From: [Mycobacterium] stephanolepidis
Lineage (GTDB): Bacteria; Actinomycetota; Actinomycetes; Mycobacteriales; Mycobacteriaceae
DNA: 64,000 nucleotides
Assembly (NCBI RefSeq): GCF_002356335.1
Contig: NZ_AP018165.1
Location: 3,596,001 to 3,660,000 of the forward strand
Direction: 5' to 3'
In this document: positions 1 to 8,141 of the stretch, in pieces
Position numbering within the stretch: the first letter of the stretch is position 1
How the letters are laid out: each line of letters opens with the position of its first letter
The notes under the pieces: generated by a model
Database searches by the model: none
Told to the model about the DNA's origin: nothing
What the model saw: only the letters and a program-made list of their open reading frames with translations
Made by a program: the position numbers and the translations under genes

Positions 1-1011
1 TACGAGTCGGACAAGAACAAGACCTACCCCGCCGATCTGCTGAGCAAGGTCGCCGAGCTGGGCGTCACCGCCATCAACATCCCCGAGGATTTCGACGGCA
101 TCGCCTCGCAGCGCTCGACCGTCACCAACTCCCTTGTCGCCGAAGCTCTCTCATACGGTGACCTGGGCCTGGCACTGCCGATCCTGGCGCCGTCGGGTGT
201 GGCCTCCGCACTGACCAACTGGGGCAGCGCCGACCAGCAGGCCACCTACCTCAAGGAGTTCGCGGGCGAGAACGTGCCGCAGGCCTCCGTCGTCATCGCC
301 GAGCCGCAGGCACTGTTCGATCCGTTCAGCCTGAAGACCACGGCCACCCGCACCCCCAGCGGTTTCCGTCTCAACGGCGTCAAGTCGCTGGTTCCCGCTG
401 CCGCACAGGCCGAGCTCTTCATCGTGGCCGCCAACTACAACGGCCGCCCGTCGCTGTTCATCGTCGAGTCCGGTACCGAGGGCGTCACCGTCGAGGAAGA
501 CCCGAGCATGGGCATCCGCGGCGCGGCGCTGGGCCGCCTGAACCTGAACAACGTCGCGGTTCCCGCCGCCGGTCTGCTGGGCGAGGACGGAGCCGGAGAG
601 TCCGACTACTCCGAGGCCGTCGCGCTGGCACGTCTCGGTTGGGCATCCCTCGCGGTCGGCACCGGCCAGGCCGTGCTCGACTACGTGATCCCCTACGTCA
701 AGCAGCGCGAGGCGTTCGGCGAGCCCATCGCCCGTCGCCAGGCCGTTGCCTTCATGTGCGCCAACATCGCCATTGAGCTCGACGGCCTTCGCCTGGTGAC
801 GCTGCGCGGCGCTTCCCGCGCCGAGCAGGGCCTGCCGTTCATCCGCGAGGCCGCCCTGGCCCGCAAGCTGGCCACCGACAAGGGCATGCAGATCGGTCTC
901 GACGGCGTGCAGCTGCTCGGCGGCCACGGTTTCACCAAGGAGCACCCGGTGGAGCGCTGGTACCGGAACCTGCGTGCCATCGGTGTCGCCGAAGGCGTCG
1001 TAGTCCTCTAA
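1..1011 (+). CDS. fadE24: acyl-CoA dehydrogenase FadE24, 3' part
   Basis: The reading frame is open from the first base, so the 5' end lies outside the window; 336 codons remain. The protein is a flavin-dependent acyl-CoA dehydrogenase that would oxidise an acyl-CoA at C2-C3 in beta-oxidation. The middle beta-domain (around VVIAEPQALFDPF) and the C-terminal helical domain (QREAFGEPIARRQAVAFM, LLGGHGFTKEHPVERWYR) are clear. The C-terminus has an AEG triplet where classical family members have the catalytic Glu-Gly-Thr. It lies 32 bp upstream of a second dehydrogenase gene; the same pair, Rv3139-Rv3140, occurs in M. tuberculosis. The family is certain; the FadE24 name rests on gene order and similarity from memory. 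Confidence 0.85.
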   Translation, partial: YESDKNKTYPADLLSKVAELGVTAINIPEDFDGIASQRSTVTNSLVAEALSYGDLGLALPILAPSGVASALTNWGSADQQATYLKEFAGENVPQASVVIAEPQALFDPFSLKTTATRTPSGFRLNGVKSLVPAAAQAELFIVAANYNGRPSLFIVESGTEGVTVEEDPSMGIRGAALGRLNLNNVAVPAAGLLGEDGAGESDYSEAVALARLGWASLAVGTGQAVLDYVIPYVKQREAFGEPIARRQAVAFMCANIAIELDGLRLVTLRGASRAEQGLPFIREAALARKLATDKGMQIGLDGVQLLGGHGFTKEHPVERWYRNLRAIGVAEGVVVL

Positions 1012-1043
1012 GCCCCGAACCTCTACTAAACGAAAGTCTTTCC

Positions 1044-2255
1044 ATGGCAATCAATTTGGAACTCCCCAAGAAGTTGCAGGCGGTTCAGGAGAAGGGGCAC
1101 CAGGGCGCTGCCGAGCTGGTACGGCCGATCTCCCGCAAGTACGACCTGGCCGAGCACACCTACCCCGTCGAGCTGGACACCCTGGAGACGTTGTTCGCCG
1201 GTGTCACCGCTGCGGGCACGTTCGCCTTCGCCGGTGCCGAGGCCTTCCGCGCCGAGGAGAACACCGAGAAGCAGAACGTGAACGGCGCCAACATGTCCGC
1301 GCTGCTGAACGCCCTCGAGATGAGCTGGGGCGACTGCGGTCTGCTGCTGACCATCCCCTTCCAGGGGCTGGGCAACGCCGCGGTGTCGAGCGTGACGACC
1401 AAGGAAGACGCCGACAAGTTCGGCAAGGTGTGGGCCGCCATGGCCATCACCGAGCCCGGCTTCGGTTCGGACTCCGCCGCGGTCACCACCACCGCCAAGC
1501 TCGATGGTGACGAGTACGTCATCAACGGCGAGAAGATCTTCGTCACCGCCGGTTCGCGTGCCACCCACATCGTGGTGTGGGCGACCCTGGACAAGACCAA
1601 GGGCCGTCCGGCCATCAAGTCTTTCCTGGTTCCGCGCGAGCACCCGGGCGTGACGATCGAGCGTCTCGAAGAGAAGCTCGGCATCAAGGCATCCGACACC
1701 GCGGTCATCCGCTTCGACAATGCCCGGATCCCCAAGGACTACATCCTGTCCGATCCGGAGATCAACACCGAAAAGGGTTTCGGCGGTGTGATGAGCACCT
1801 TCGACAACACCCGTCCGATCGTCGCGGCCATGGCCGTGGGTGTGTCGCGGGCCTCGCTCGAGGAGCTGCGCAAGATCCTTGAAGACGCCGGAATCGACAT
1901 CTCCTACGACCGGCCCGCCCACGCTCAGCACGCGGCCGCGGCCGAGTTCCTGCGCATGGAAGCCGACTGGGAGTCGTCGTACCTGCTGACCCTGCGTAGC
2001 GCATGGCAGGCCGACAACAACATCCCCAACTCGATGGAAGCGTCGATGGCCAAGGCCAAGGCCGGTCGCGTCGGTAGCGATGTGACCCTCAAGGCTGTCG
2101 AAATGGCCGGCACCACCGGCTATTCCGAGCGCACCCTGTTGGAGAAGTGGGGCCGCGATTCGAAGATCCTGGACATCTTCGAGGGCACCCAGCAGATCCA
2201 GCAGCTGGTGGTGGCCCGCCGCCTGCTTGGACTGAGCTCCGCAGAACTCAAGTGA
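1044..2255 (+). CDS. fadE23: acyl-CoA dehydrogenase FadE23
   Basis: A 403-aa acyl-CoA dehydrogenase, full length for the family. The flavin and substrate region ITEPGFGSDSAAVTTTAKLDG lies near residues 135-155, and the C-terminal FEGTQQIQ motif carries the expected catalytic Glu at about residue 380. The ATG at 1044 begins MAINLELP, which fits FadE23 homologues; the ribosome-binding site is weak. It follows the FadE24-like gene by 32 bp on the same strand, so the two are probably one operon and may form a hetero-oligomeric enzyme. That pairing is inferred. A GC-rich hairpin follows the stop codon. Confidence 0.88.
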   Translation: MAINLELPKKLQAVQEKGHQGAAELVRPISRKYDLAEHTYPVELDTLETLFAGVTAAGTFAFAGAEAFRAEENTEKQNVNGANMSALLNALEMSWGDCGLLLTIPFQGLGNAAVSSVTTKEDADKFGKVWAAMAITEPGFGSDSAAVTTTAKLDGDEYVINGEKIFVTAGSRATHIVVWATLDKTKGRPAIKSFLVPREHPGVTIERLEEKLGIKASDTAVIRFDNARIPKDYILSDPEINTEKGFGGVMSTFDNTRPIVAAMAVGVSRASLEELRKILEDAGIDISYDRPAHAQHAAAAEFLRMEADWESSYLLTLRSAWQADNNIPNSMEASMAKAKAGRVGSDVTLKAVEMAGTTGYSERTLLEKWGRDSKILDIFEGTQQIQQLVVARRLLGLSSAELK

Positions 2256-2274
2256 TGCACTGATCAAGATCCAT

Positions 2275-2309
2275 TGCGGCCCTTTCGGGATTCACCCGGA
2301 GGGGCCGCA
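2275..2309. terminator. GC-rich hairpin after fadE23
   Basis: An inverted repeat with arms TGCGGCCC and GGGCCGCA, plus an inner CGGG/CCCG pairing, lies 20 bp after the fadE23 stop. There is no U-tract, as is common in mycobacteria. It is placed where the fadE operon should end. Confidence 0.55.
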
Positions 2310-2410
2310 GTGGTTCCGACGAGCGTTCTGTGAGCCAGCTGAGCGAACTCTGGCAAAGACAGCTAAGCTCCCGTTTCTATCGACGCGATACATCATCTTG
2401 TGGAGGACAT

Positions 2411-2911
2411 ATGTGGGTTCGGTCAGGTCTGCTTGCCCTGGTGAGCTGTTCCATCATTCCGTTCGGCGCCGGCCTTCCGGTGGCCAGCGCGGATGAATCG
2501 ACCTGCGCCGCGATCAACCAGATGTCCAAGGCTGTCGATGATCCGGCCAACAACGGCCCGATCGTCACCGAGGCCCTGATGTACCTGCGCGGCGACAACC
2601 CCGCCTACTCCGGCCTGGACCGCCAGGTCGATGCCATTGGGCAGGCCCGCGACATGTGGGGACGGGTCAACGACGGCGTGCGCGCCAACCTGGACGGCAT
2701 CACCGAACCCGGCCCCCGCCAGCAGCTCACCGCCTACGCCGACGGCCTGAGCGGCGCCTACGACCTCTCCGGAACGTGGTTGGCGGCCGCTCCCGAGGTG
2801 CGCTCCTCCCCCGAGATCATCGATCGTGGCGCAGCGGTCGGCGGCCTACTGTTCGACGGCGTCAACAACTTCCACGTGCTGGCCAACATCTGCAACGGGG
2901 GCGCGCGCTAG
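2411..2911 (+). CDS. small secreted protein of unknown function
   Basis: A 166-aa protein. The ATG at 2411 is chosen because GGAGG stands at 2402-2406 and because it places a Sec signal peptide at the very N-terminus (MWVRSGLLALVSC then a hydrophobic stretch, cleavage likely after VASA near residue 27). The mature part is helical. It has one Cys near its start (C32) and one near its end (C161), which could form a disulfide once exported. I do not recognise the family; it resembles small exported mycobacterial helical proteins only in general form. The next gene starts 2 bp after its stop, so they may be co-transcribed. Confidence 0.7.
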   Translation: MWVRSGLLALVSCSIIPFGAGLPVASADESTCAAINQMSKAVDDPANNGPIVTEALMYLRGDNPAYSGLDRQVDAIGQARDMWGRVNDGVRANLDGITEPGPRQQLTAYADGLSGAYDLSGTWLAAAPEVRSSPEIIDRGAAVGGLLFDGVNNFHVLANICNGGAR

Positions 2912-2913
2912 GC

Positions 2914-3336
2914 GTGCGACTCGACCCAGCCGACGCACGGAGCCGTTTTCGGACGGCGACGGTGGCAAGGCTGGCGACGGTGAACGCATCGGCTGTGCCG
3001 CATCTGGTTCCGGTGACCTTCGTGGTGGCCGATGACGTCATCTGCTGGGCTGTTGATCACAAGCCGAAGTCGCGCAACGATTTACAGCGACTGCGCAACA
3101 TCGCCGCGAATCCTGCCGTTAGCTTCCTGGTGGACCACTACGACGAAGATTGGTCGACGTTGTGGTGGACGCGCGCCGATGGCATCGCCAGGACACTCGA
3201 TACGCCCGATCCGACCTGGATCAGCCTGCTGGCCAACAAGTATCGGCAGTATCGAGAAACACCACCAACCGGCCCCATGGTGCTGACCGATGTTTCCCGG
3301 TGGAGCGGATGGACCGCTTCCCCCGTTCAGGCGTGA
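2914..3336 (+). CDS. PPOX-class F420-dependent oxidoreductase (TIGR03668-like)
   Basis: A 140-aa split-barrel protein of the pyridoxamine-phosphate-oxidase-like class that in actinobacteria often binds cofactor F420 or FMN. The stretch RLRNIAANPAVSFLVDHYDE followed by DWSTLWWTRADG is typical of the TIGR03668 subgroup. The GTG at 2914 is the natural start, 2 bp after the preceding stop. Its stop abuts the stop of the convergent ligase gene with no base between them. The fold is well supported; substrate and cofactor are not visible. Confidence 0.75.
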   Translation: MRLDPADARSRFRTATVARLATVNASAVPHLVPVTFVVADDVICWAVDHKPKSRNDLQRLRNIAANPAVSFLVDHYDEDWSTLWWTRADGIARTLDTPDPTWISLLANKYRQYRETPPTGPMVLTDVSRWSGWTASPVQA

Positions 3337-5409
3337 CTACTCCGGCCTGATCCCGTCGCGTGCGCAGTCCGCGAGCAATAGTCGCTTGATGACCTTGCCT
3401 GTTGACGTACGCGGCAGTGCGGTGACGAAGTACACATCGCGGGGCACATGGAACTTGCTGAGCCGATTCTTGATGAAGGCGCGCACCATGTCCCCGTCGA
3501 GACCGGCGTCCTTATGCAGCACGACGAATGCCGATAGCCGCTGACCGAAGCTGTCATCGGAGGTCCCGACGACGGCAACATCGGCAACCTGCGGCAAGAA
3601 GGCCAATGCGTCTTCCACCGGCCTGGGAAACACGTTTTCGCCGCCGGAGATGATCATCTCGTCGTCGCGCCCGTCGATGTATAGACGACCATCGGCATCC
3701 AGGTGACCCAGATCGCCGGTGTCCAGCAGACCGTTGACCGAGGCCGGAGACGGATCGGCGACGTACCCGTCGAACAACATCTCATTGCCGACGAAGATTC
3801 GGCCCGTCACGCCGCGAGGCACAGGTCGCCGGTCGGCATCGAGAATCGCGATGGTGGTGCCCAACGGCGGCCGCCCCACGGTGGTGGGAGCGATCGCGAG
3901 GTCCTCCGGATCGGCAATGGTGGCCCAGGACACCTCGGTGGATCCGTAGAAGTTATAGAGCACTTCACCGAATGCGTCGGTAAATCGTTGTACCAGTGAG
4001 GCATTCAACGGCGAACCGCTGCAGGCAACCAGCCGCAGGCTCGATGTGTCGTACTTCTGACGCACCTTTGCGGGCAGATCGACGATGCGCTGCAACATCA
4101 CGGGGACGGCGATCAGCGTGGTCACTTTCCGGGTGGCGATGGCCCGCAGGCATTCCTCCGGATCGAACTTCTCCTGCAGGATCACCGTCGCCCGCAGTGG
4201 TGTGCTGATCTGCAGGCAACCCAGTCCCCAGGCATGGAAGACAGGCGCCGAGATGAGCATGGTCTCGTTCATCTTCATCGGCATCCGCGAAAGCATCGCG
4301 GCAATGACGGCGAACCCACGCGGCGTCGGCCGCAACGCCCCCTTGGGCGTTCCCGAGGTTCCAGAGGTTTGCACCACCTGGTGGCCGGGACGGGTGGGCG
4401 GCAACACTCCCGGTTTGTCGGTGACAACGAAATCGTCGAGCCCACGACGGCCATTGATGGCACTGCGCCGGCCGGTGCTGACGAGCTCGACCTCCCAGGG
4501 CACGTACCTGACGAGCTCGTCCAGATCGTCGTCGACAAACACCTTGGTGAGATTGTTTCGCGCCACAGCAATCTGGATCTGGGTTGCTGCCAGCGCATTG
4601 TTGAGCAGCATCACGTCTACACCGAGCATGCCGAAGGCAATGAGGCACTCGACCATGGCAATGTTGTTGCGAGCCAGCAGGCCAATCTTGGATGTCTCGT
4701 TGATGCCGTCGCGCATCAAACCGGTGGCCATTGCCTCGGCGCGCCGGTCGAGTTGCTCAAAGGTCAGCTGCCCGGCGTCATCGGCGATCGCAAGCTGCTT
4801 CGGGGCACGCGCCGCCGCGGCCGCGTATCCGCCCTGAAGGGTGAATCCCCATCGCGCCAGTGAACCCAACTGGCGAAGTCCGCGGTCGGGGCGCGGGATA
4901 CGCACCACGCCGACCCCGACCATCAGCCGCGCGATGCTGACTTGAATATTTCCGCTATCACCCGTGTTGGACACGGTAGAAGTCGACGCGCCGGATAGAT
5001 AGTCGTCGATTCTGTCCAGCCCATCCATCAACCACTGGTTTACCGCCACACTCGGCTTCTTGATGCCGGGCGGCAAGACGGAGGCCGCCCGCAACACCGT
5101 GATGCGCACCCGGGTCTGCGCCGAACGTTCCTCGAACAACCGGACGGAGATCAGCCCGTCGTTGTCGACCCCCTCGATGGCGAGGCTCTCCTTGGTGTTG
5201 CTGAGAATCAGCCGAACGCGGGCCGTGGTCTTGGCCGACAGCACCAGGTATTCGGGATCGGGTCCCGTCTCGGTGTTCTCGATCAAGGTCTCGCAGGAAC
5301 CGACGCCGGTAAAGAACATCGGGTACATGTCGGGTGAGCTGATCAGTTCCCACACCAGCCCGCGCGGGTGACTGAGCAACTTGTCGCAACTAATTACATC
5401 AGCGACCAT
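3337..5409 (-). CDS. acyl-CoA/AMP ligase with N-terminal SRPBCC-like domain
   Basis: A 690-aa protein. Residues 1-140 look like a polyketide-cyclase/START (SRPBCC) ligand-binding domain (LLSHPRGLVWELISSPDMYP opening; VRLILSNTKESLAIEGVDND core). Residues from about 190 form an adenylate-forming enzyme: P-loop SGTSGTPKG near 348, NFYGSTE near 475, LLDTGDLG and GRDDEMIISGGENVFP near 565-600, and the C-terminal catalytic Lys in PRTSTGKVIKR near 671. The enzyme would activate a carboxylic acid as acyl-AMP and transfer it to CoA or a carrier. The extra N-terminal domain is unusual for FadD proteins of about 500-560 aa and may present a hydrophobic substrate. The substrate is unknown. Confidence 0.8.
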   Translation of the reverse strand: MVADVISCDKLLSHPRGLVWELISSPDMYPMFFTGVGSCETLIENTETGPDPEYLVLSAKTTARVRLILSNTKESLAIEGVDNDGLISVRLFEERSAQTRVRITVLRAASVLPPGIKKPSVAVNQWLMDGLDRIDDYLSGASTSTVSNTGDSGNIQVSIARLMVGVGVVRIPRPDRGLRQLGSLARWGFTLQGGYAAAAARAPKQLAIADDAGQLTFEQLDRRAEAMATGLMRDGINETSKIGLLARNNIAMVECLIAFGMLGVDVMLLNNALAATQIQIAVARNNLTKVFVDDDLDELVRYVPWEVELVSTGRRSAINGRRGLDDFVVTDKPGVLPPTRPGHQVVQTSGTSGTPKGALRPTPRGFAVIAAMLSRMPMKMNETMLISAPVFHAWGLGCLQISTPLRATVILQEKFDPEECLRAIATRKVTTLIAVPVMLQRIVDLPAKVRQKYDTSSLRLVACSGSPLNASLVQRFTDAFGEVLYNFYGSTEVSWATIADPEDLAIAPTTVGRPPLGTTIAILDADRRPVPRGVTGRIFVGNEMLFDGYVADPSPASVNGLLDTGDLGHLDADGRLYIDGRDDEMIISGGENVFPRPVEDALAFLPQVADVAVVGTSDDSFGQRLSAFVVLHKDAGLDGDMVRAFIKNRLSKFHVPRDVYFVTALPRTSTGKVIKRLLLADCARDGIRPE

Positions 5410-5656
5410 AATAGTAGTCCTACCTGGGGTTTTCGGTCATGCACCGCGCGAGCGTACCCGATGACGCGGATCACTGCCCAGGAACGGATGTGGTTCCTGT
5501 CACTGCCGTGACCAGATTGCCCAGCGCAGCGCGAGGCGACTATCGGCAACCTCGCTCAGGTGAAATCCCGACCGGCAAACCATCACCGGGTGACTGGTAG
5601 CACCGGCGGATTCGCTCAATAGCGTGACCGCACGGCAGGACCGTCGGCACCGCCCC

Positions 5657-5935
5657 TTAGATGTGGGGTGCCTCGCGGATCTTGCTGCTGTCGTTCCCCA
5701 GCGTCTTGCAGTACATCGTGACCGAGGTACGTGTCGCGGAGATCTCCAGATTCGAGGCATCACGCCCGCGCTGATCCTTGAGCATCTTGCTCACCGCGTC
5801 GTTCTGCTTCTGCTCCTCGGCGGCGATGAAGTCCTTGCATGGGGTATCCCCACCCTGATTGATGACACCCGCGCATCCCGAAAGCAGTGCGACTGCCACG
5901 AAACCGGTTCCAGCCAAGACCTTCACAGCGCTCAT
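5657..5935 (-). CDS. HdeA-like lipoprotein
   Basis: A 92-aa protein starting at the ATG at 5935 (MSAVKVLAG). It has a lipoprotein signal with lipobox LSGC (C21). The mature domain PCKDFIAAEEQKQNDAV ends in MYCKTLG, with two cysteines, C33 and C76. This spacing and the CxxF(I/L)AxxE opening resemble HdeA, the small periplasmic acid-stress chaperone whose two cysteines form a disulfide. The lipid anchor would place it on the outer face of the membrane. It is divergent from the Clp-N gene, only 70 bp away. The HdeA link rests on pattern recognition only. Confidence 0.6.
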   Translation of the reverse strand: MSAVKVLAGTGFVAVALLSGCAGVINQGGDTPCKDFIAAEEQKQNDAVSKMLKDQRGRDASNLEISATRTSVTMYCKTLGNDSSKIREAPHI

Positions 5936-6005
5936 GCCGTGACAGTAACTCATCGCCGAGCCCAGCTCCGGCAAGATGTACCTTGAGCCGGAGATAGGGA
6001 GGGTC

Positions 6006-6452
6006 ATGTTCCATCTGTTCAACGAGCGCTCGCGACAGGTCATCGTGATCGCGCAAGAGGAAGCACGCGAACGCCAGCACAACTATCTCGGAGCAGAACA
6101 CCTCCTGCTGGGTCTGCTCGGCGAAGGGACTGGGCTGGGCGCTCGGCTGCTCGCTACCGCCGGAGTCCGTTTTGAGAACGGGTCACGGGTGATTCAGCAG
6201 ATCGTCCCGTTGGGACAGGAGCCGCCGACCGAGAAGACGGCGTTCACTCCGGGCGCACAGCAGACACTCGAGCTGGCAATGACGGCATCCACAAGCAGGC
6301 GGCACACGGAAATCTGCACGGGGCACCTACTTTTGGGACTCGTGGACGCGGCCGACCCCCTCATCATCCAAATCTGGGAGAAGCTCAACGTGGACGTTCT
6401 GGACCTCTGGGATAACGTCCGGGCCCATCTCGACGAGAACCTCGGCGACTAA
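6006..6452 (+). CDS. stand-alone Clp N-terminal domain protein
   Basis: A 148-aa protein made of two Clp-N repeats and nothing else. Repeat 1 is FNERSRQVIVIAQEEARER with YLGAEHLLLGLLGEGTG; repeat 2 is FTPGAQQTLELAMTAS with CTGHLLLGLVD. It matches the N-domain of the ClpC1 unfoldase (which opens MFERFTDRARRVVVLAQEEA) but lacks both AAA+ ATPase modules. The ATG at 6006 has a purine-rich AGGGAGGG just upstream and gives the expected N-terminus. Free-standing ClpC-N proteins such as mycobacterial ClpC2 are known to bind ClpC1-targeting cyclic peptides; this one could be a decoy or an adaptor. Confidence 0.8.
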   Translation: MFHLFNERSRQVIVIAQEEARERQHNYLGAEHLLLGLLGEGTGLGARLLATAGVRFENGSRVIQQIVPLGQEPPTEKTAFTPGAQQTLELAMTASTSRRHTEICTGHLLLGLVDAADPLIIQIWEKLNVDVLDLWDNVRAHLDENLGD

Positions 6453-6459
6453 GGGGCGG

Positions 6460-7218
6460 TCAGGCGTACGCAGATTGTGACTGCGCGGCGATGCTCCTCT
6501 CCCCCGCGCTCGCGGCCCGCCGCAGAGCCCCGTACTCGCCGAAATATCCGGCCACACTGCCCACCGCCGGCAGCATTCCCAGATAACGGAAAATCGGCTT
6601 GGGCTGCGGCCGCTTTTCCAGCTCGTCACCGATGGCCCGCAGGATGCCCGCGAGGTGCCACAGGGTGCGAGCCAGCGCGAACGGCGACCAACTCCGCGGC
6701 GTCTCCGGATCCTGATCGTCGGCACCGGCCAACGCCGCATCGCTGAGGGTGCGATTGCACAGCACCTTCGCCAGCAGCCGGACCTGCTCCTGGTGATCAC
6801 CGATACCGAGCTCGCGGGCAATGGCCACCAGGACAATGGCCTGGTTGGAGAATCCCAGCAGATCCTGTACGGGCAGCCGTGCCGCGAGCGCACCGAAAAT
6901 CCCTGGGAACGCGACAAATACGGTGTTGACGGCGCCCACGCGCTGCACCCACCAGTGCACCTTCCCGCGCGTGTCCAACTGCTCCCAGGCCCGCGTACCC
7001 GGGGTGGTGGCCGTGTTCAGAGCGCAGGCCAGGGCATCAAGTGCCTTGTCGACGACTCCGTCACCTTCGCCCAACTCGTAGGTGCGCTCCTTGAGCCCAA
7101 AGGGATCGGACTGCGCCAGCACGGTCAGGACGGGGTTGATCACCCGGACCGCACGGCTCAATGCGTCGGCGATATCGGCATCGGAGAGCACGGCATTAGG
7201 TAACGCGATGAGACCCAT
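6460..7218 (-). CDS. conserved hypothetical protein, helical
   Basis: A 252-aa protein with a hydrophobic centre (VNTVFVAFPGIFGALAARLP; SNQAIVLVAIARELGI) and the stretch DHQEQVRLLAKVLCNRTL. This loosely recalls EcsC-like or other membrane-associated helical proteins of actinobacteria, but I cannot assign a family. There is no signal peptide. The gene is convergent with the Clp-N gene, 7 bp from its stop. ATG at 7218 is the first start in frame. Confidence 0.6.
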   Translation of the reverse strand: MGLIALPNAVLSDADIADALSRAVRVINPVLTVLAQSDPFGLKERTYELGEGDGVVDKALDALACALNTATTPGTRAWEQLDTRGKVHWWVQRVGAVNTVFVAFPGIFGALAARLPVQDLLGFSNQAIVLVAIARELGIGDHQEQVRLLAKVLCNRTLSDAALAGADDQDPETPRSWSPFALARTLWHLAGILRAIGDELEKRPQPKPIFRYLGMLPAVGSVAGYFGEYGALRRAASAGERSIAAQSQSAYA

Positions 7219-7352
7219 GTGCCCATCATCTCGCGGCCGCGGTCCAGGCGCGCACCGGGGATCGATTCCTCTGAATTCAGACCGTCAAATCGCCACGGCG
7301 TGAACGTGATCGGGCGTACTGTGCCCTCAGCACAACAAGATAAGGACGGGCA

Positions 7353-7394
7353 ATGAAGCTCATGGTCTCGACCCCAGAGAGCGACGAGGGCTGA
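7353..7394 (+). other. 13-codon ORF in frame with the MmpS-like gene
   Basis: ATG at 7353 is preceded by AAGGA at good spacing and reads MKLMVSTPESDEG before a TGA at 7392-7394. The frame is the same as the GTG start at 7398 of the MmpS-like gene, two codons later. It is either a coupled leader peptide or the former N-terminus cut off by a nonsense change. Confidence 0.35.
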
Positions 7395-7397
7395 TCC

Positions 7398-7757
7398 GTG
7401 GCACTCGCAGCAACTCTGATCACCGTCTGCACCTCTGCGGTCGGCGCGACGGCATTCGGCGCTTCACTCGCCATTACCCCGCAGCCCCCGGACACTGTTC
7501 TTTACGTCATCAGTTCAGATCGCCCGTTAACGGCGATTACCTGGAGAGACAGTCTGGGGCACATGCGTGAGCAGCCCGTCGATGGGTCTCAGCGCACTTG
7601 GGCCTGGACCTTTACCAGCGACGTCGCCGATCCCCCGTACTTCGTCAGTGCCCAGTCCGCGGGGGCCGAAGCGACGTGCCGCTTGATCGTCAACGGCAAG
7701 GTCAAGGTCGAAAACACCGCCGCGGCGCAGGACTCAACCGCCACCTGCCACGGATAA
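7398..7757 (+). CDS. MmpS-like exported protein
   Basis: A 119-aa protein beginning at GTG 7398. A hydrophobic N-terminus (LAATLITVCTSAVGATAF) serves as signal or anchor. The C-terminal half looks like the MmpS domain (PF05423): a beta-rich stretch TVLYVISSDRPLTAITWRD, then ATCRLIVNGKVKVENT and a final Cys (STATCHG), matching the conserved cysteine pair of MmpS. MmpS proteins are periplasmic partners of MmpL transporters, but no mmpL gene is nearby. The short N-terminus and the in-frame stop just upstream leave open whether the gene is intact. Confidence 0.6.
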   Translation: MALAATLITVCTSAVGATAFGASLAITPQPPDTVLYVISSDRPLTAITWRDSLGHMREQPVDGSQRTWAWTFTSDVADPPYFVSAQSAGAEATCRLIVNGKVKVENTAAAQDSTATCHG

Positions 7758-7772
7758 CGCTCGCCGCACCGC

Positions 7773-8108
7773 TCAGCGATGCTTGGCGACCGTCAACAGG
7801 ACTGCCGAATCCGCCAGCGCCTGTAGCGAGTGCCGGGCGTCGGGGATTTCGATGAGGTCACCGGCGCGACCGTCCCAATGTTCGGCGCCGACCACTAATC
7901 GGACCGAGCCCTGAATGACATAGATCGTGGCCTCACCCGGACTCTCATGCTCACCGAGCGCGGACCCCTCGCGCAGTGCGATCACGGTTTGACGCAGCAC
8001 ACGCTCGTGGCCCCCGACAACCGTGTCCGCGGCATTGTGGCCGTCCTCGGCGCGCTCGAACAGCTGCCGTATCAGGGCTTCGATCGAGCGTTTCTGCATA
8101 CCTGTCAT
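7773..8108 (-). CDS. cupin-domain protein
   Basis: A small single-domain cupin (111 aa from the ATG at 8108). It has ALGEHESPGEATIYVIQGSV followed by AGDLIEIPDARHSLQAL, the two-motif barrel with likely metal ligands His and Glu in the first motif and His in the second. An upstream TTG at 8135 would add nine residues and sits right after a GGAGG, but only one base from it, so I prefer the ATG. It follows the VOC gene on the same strand and may share its mRNA. The substrate is unknown. Confidence 0.65.
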   Translation of the reverse strand: MTGMQKRSIEALIRQLFERAEDGHNAADTVVGGHERVLRQTVIALREGSALGEHESPGEATIYVIQGSVRLVVGAEHWDGRAGDLIEIPDARHSLQALADSAVLLTVAKHR

Positions 8109-8141
8109 TCCATGCCCCGGCGGCCGGCCCGTCAACCCTCC

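Noticed and set aside
7392..7394. TGA read as selenocysteine in the MmpS-like gene
   Set aside because: No SECIS-like element was recognisable and MmpS proteins do not use selenocysteine; reinitiation or nonsense is simpler.
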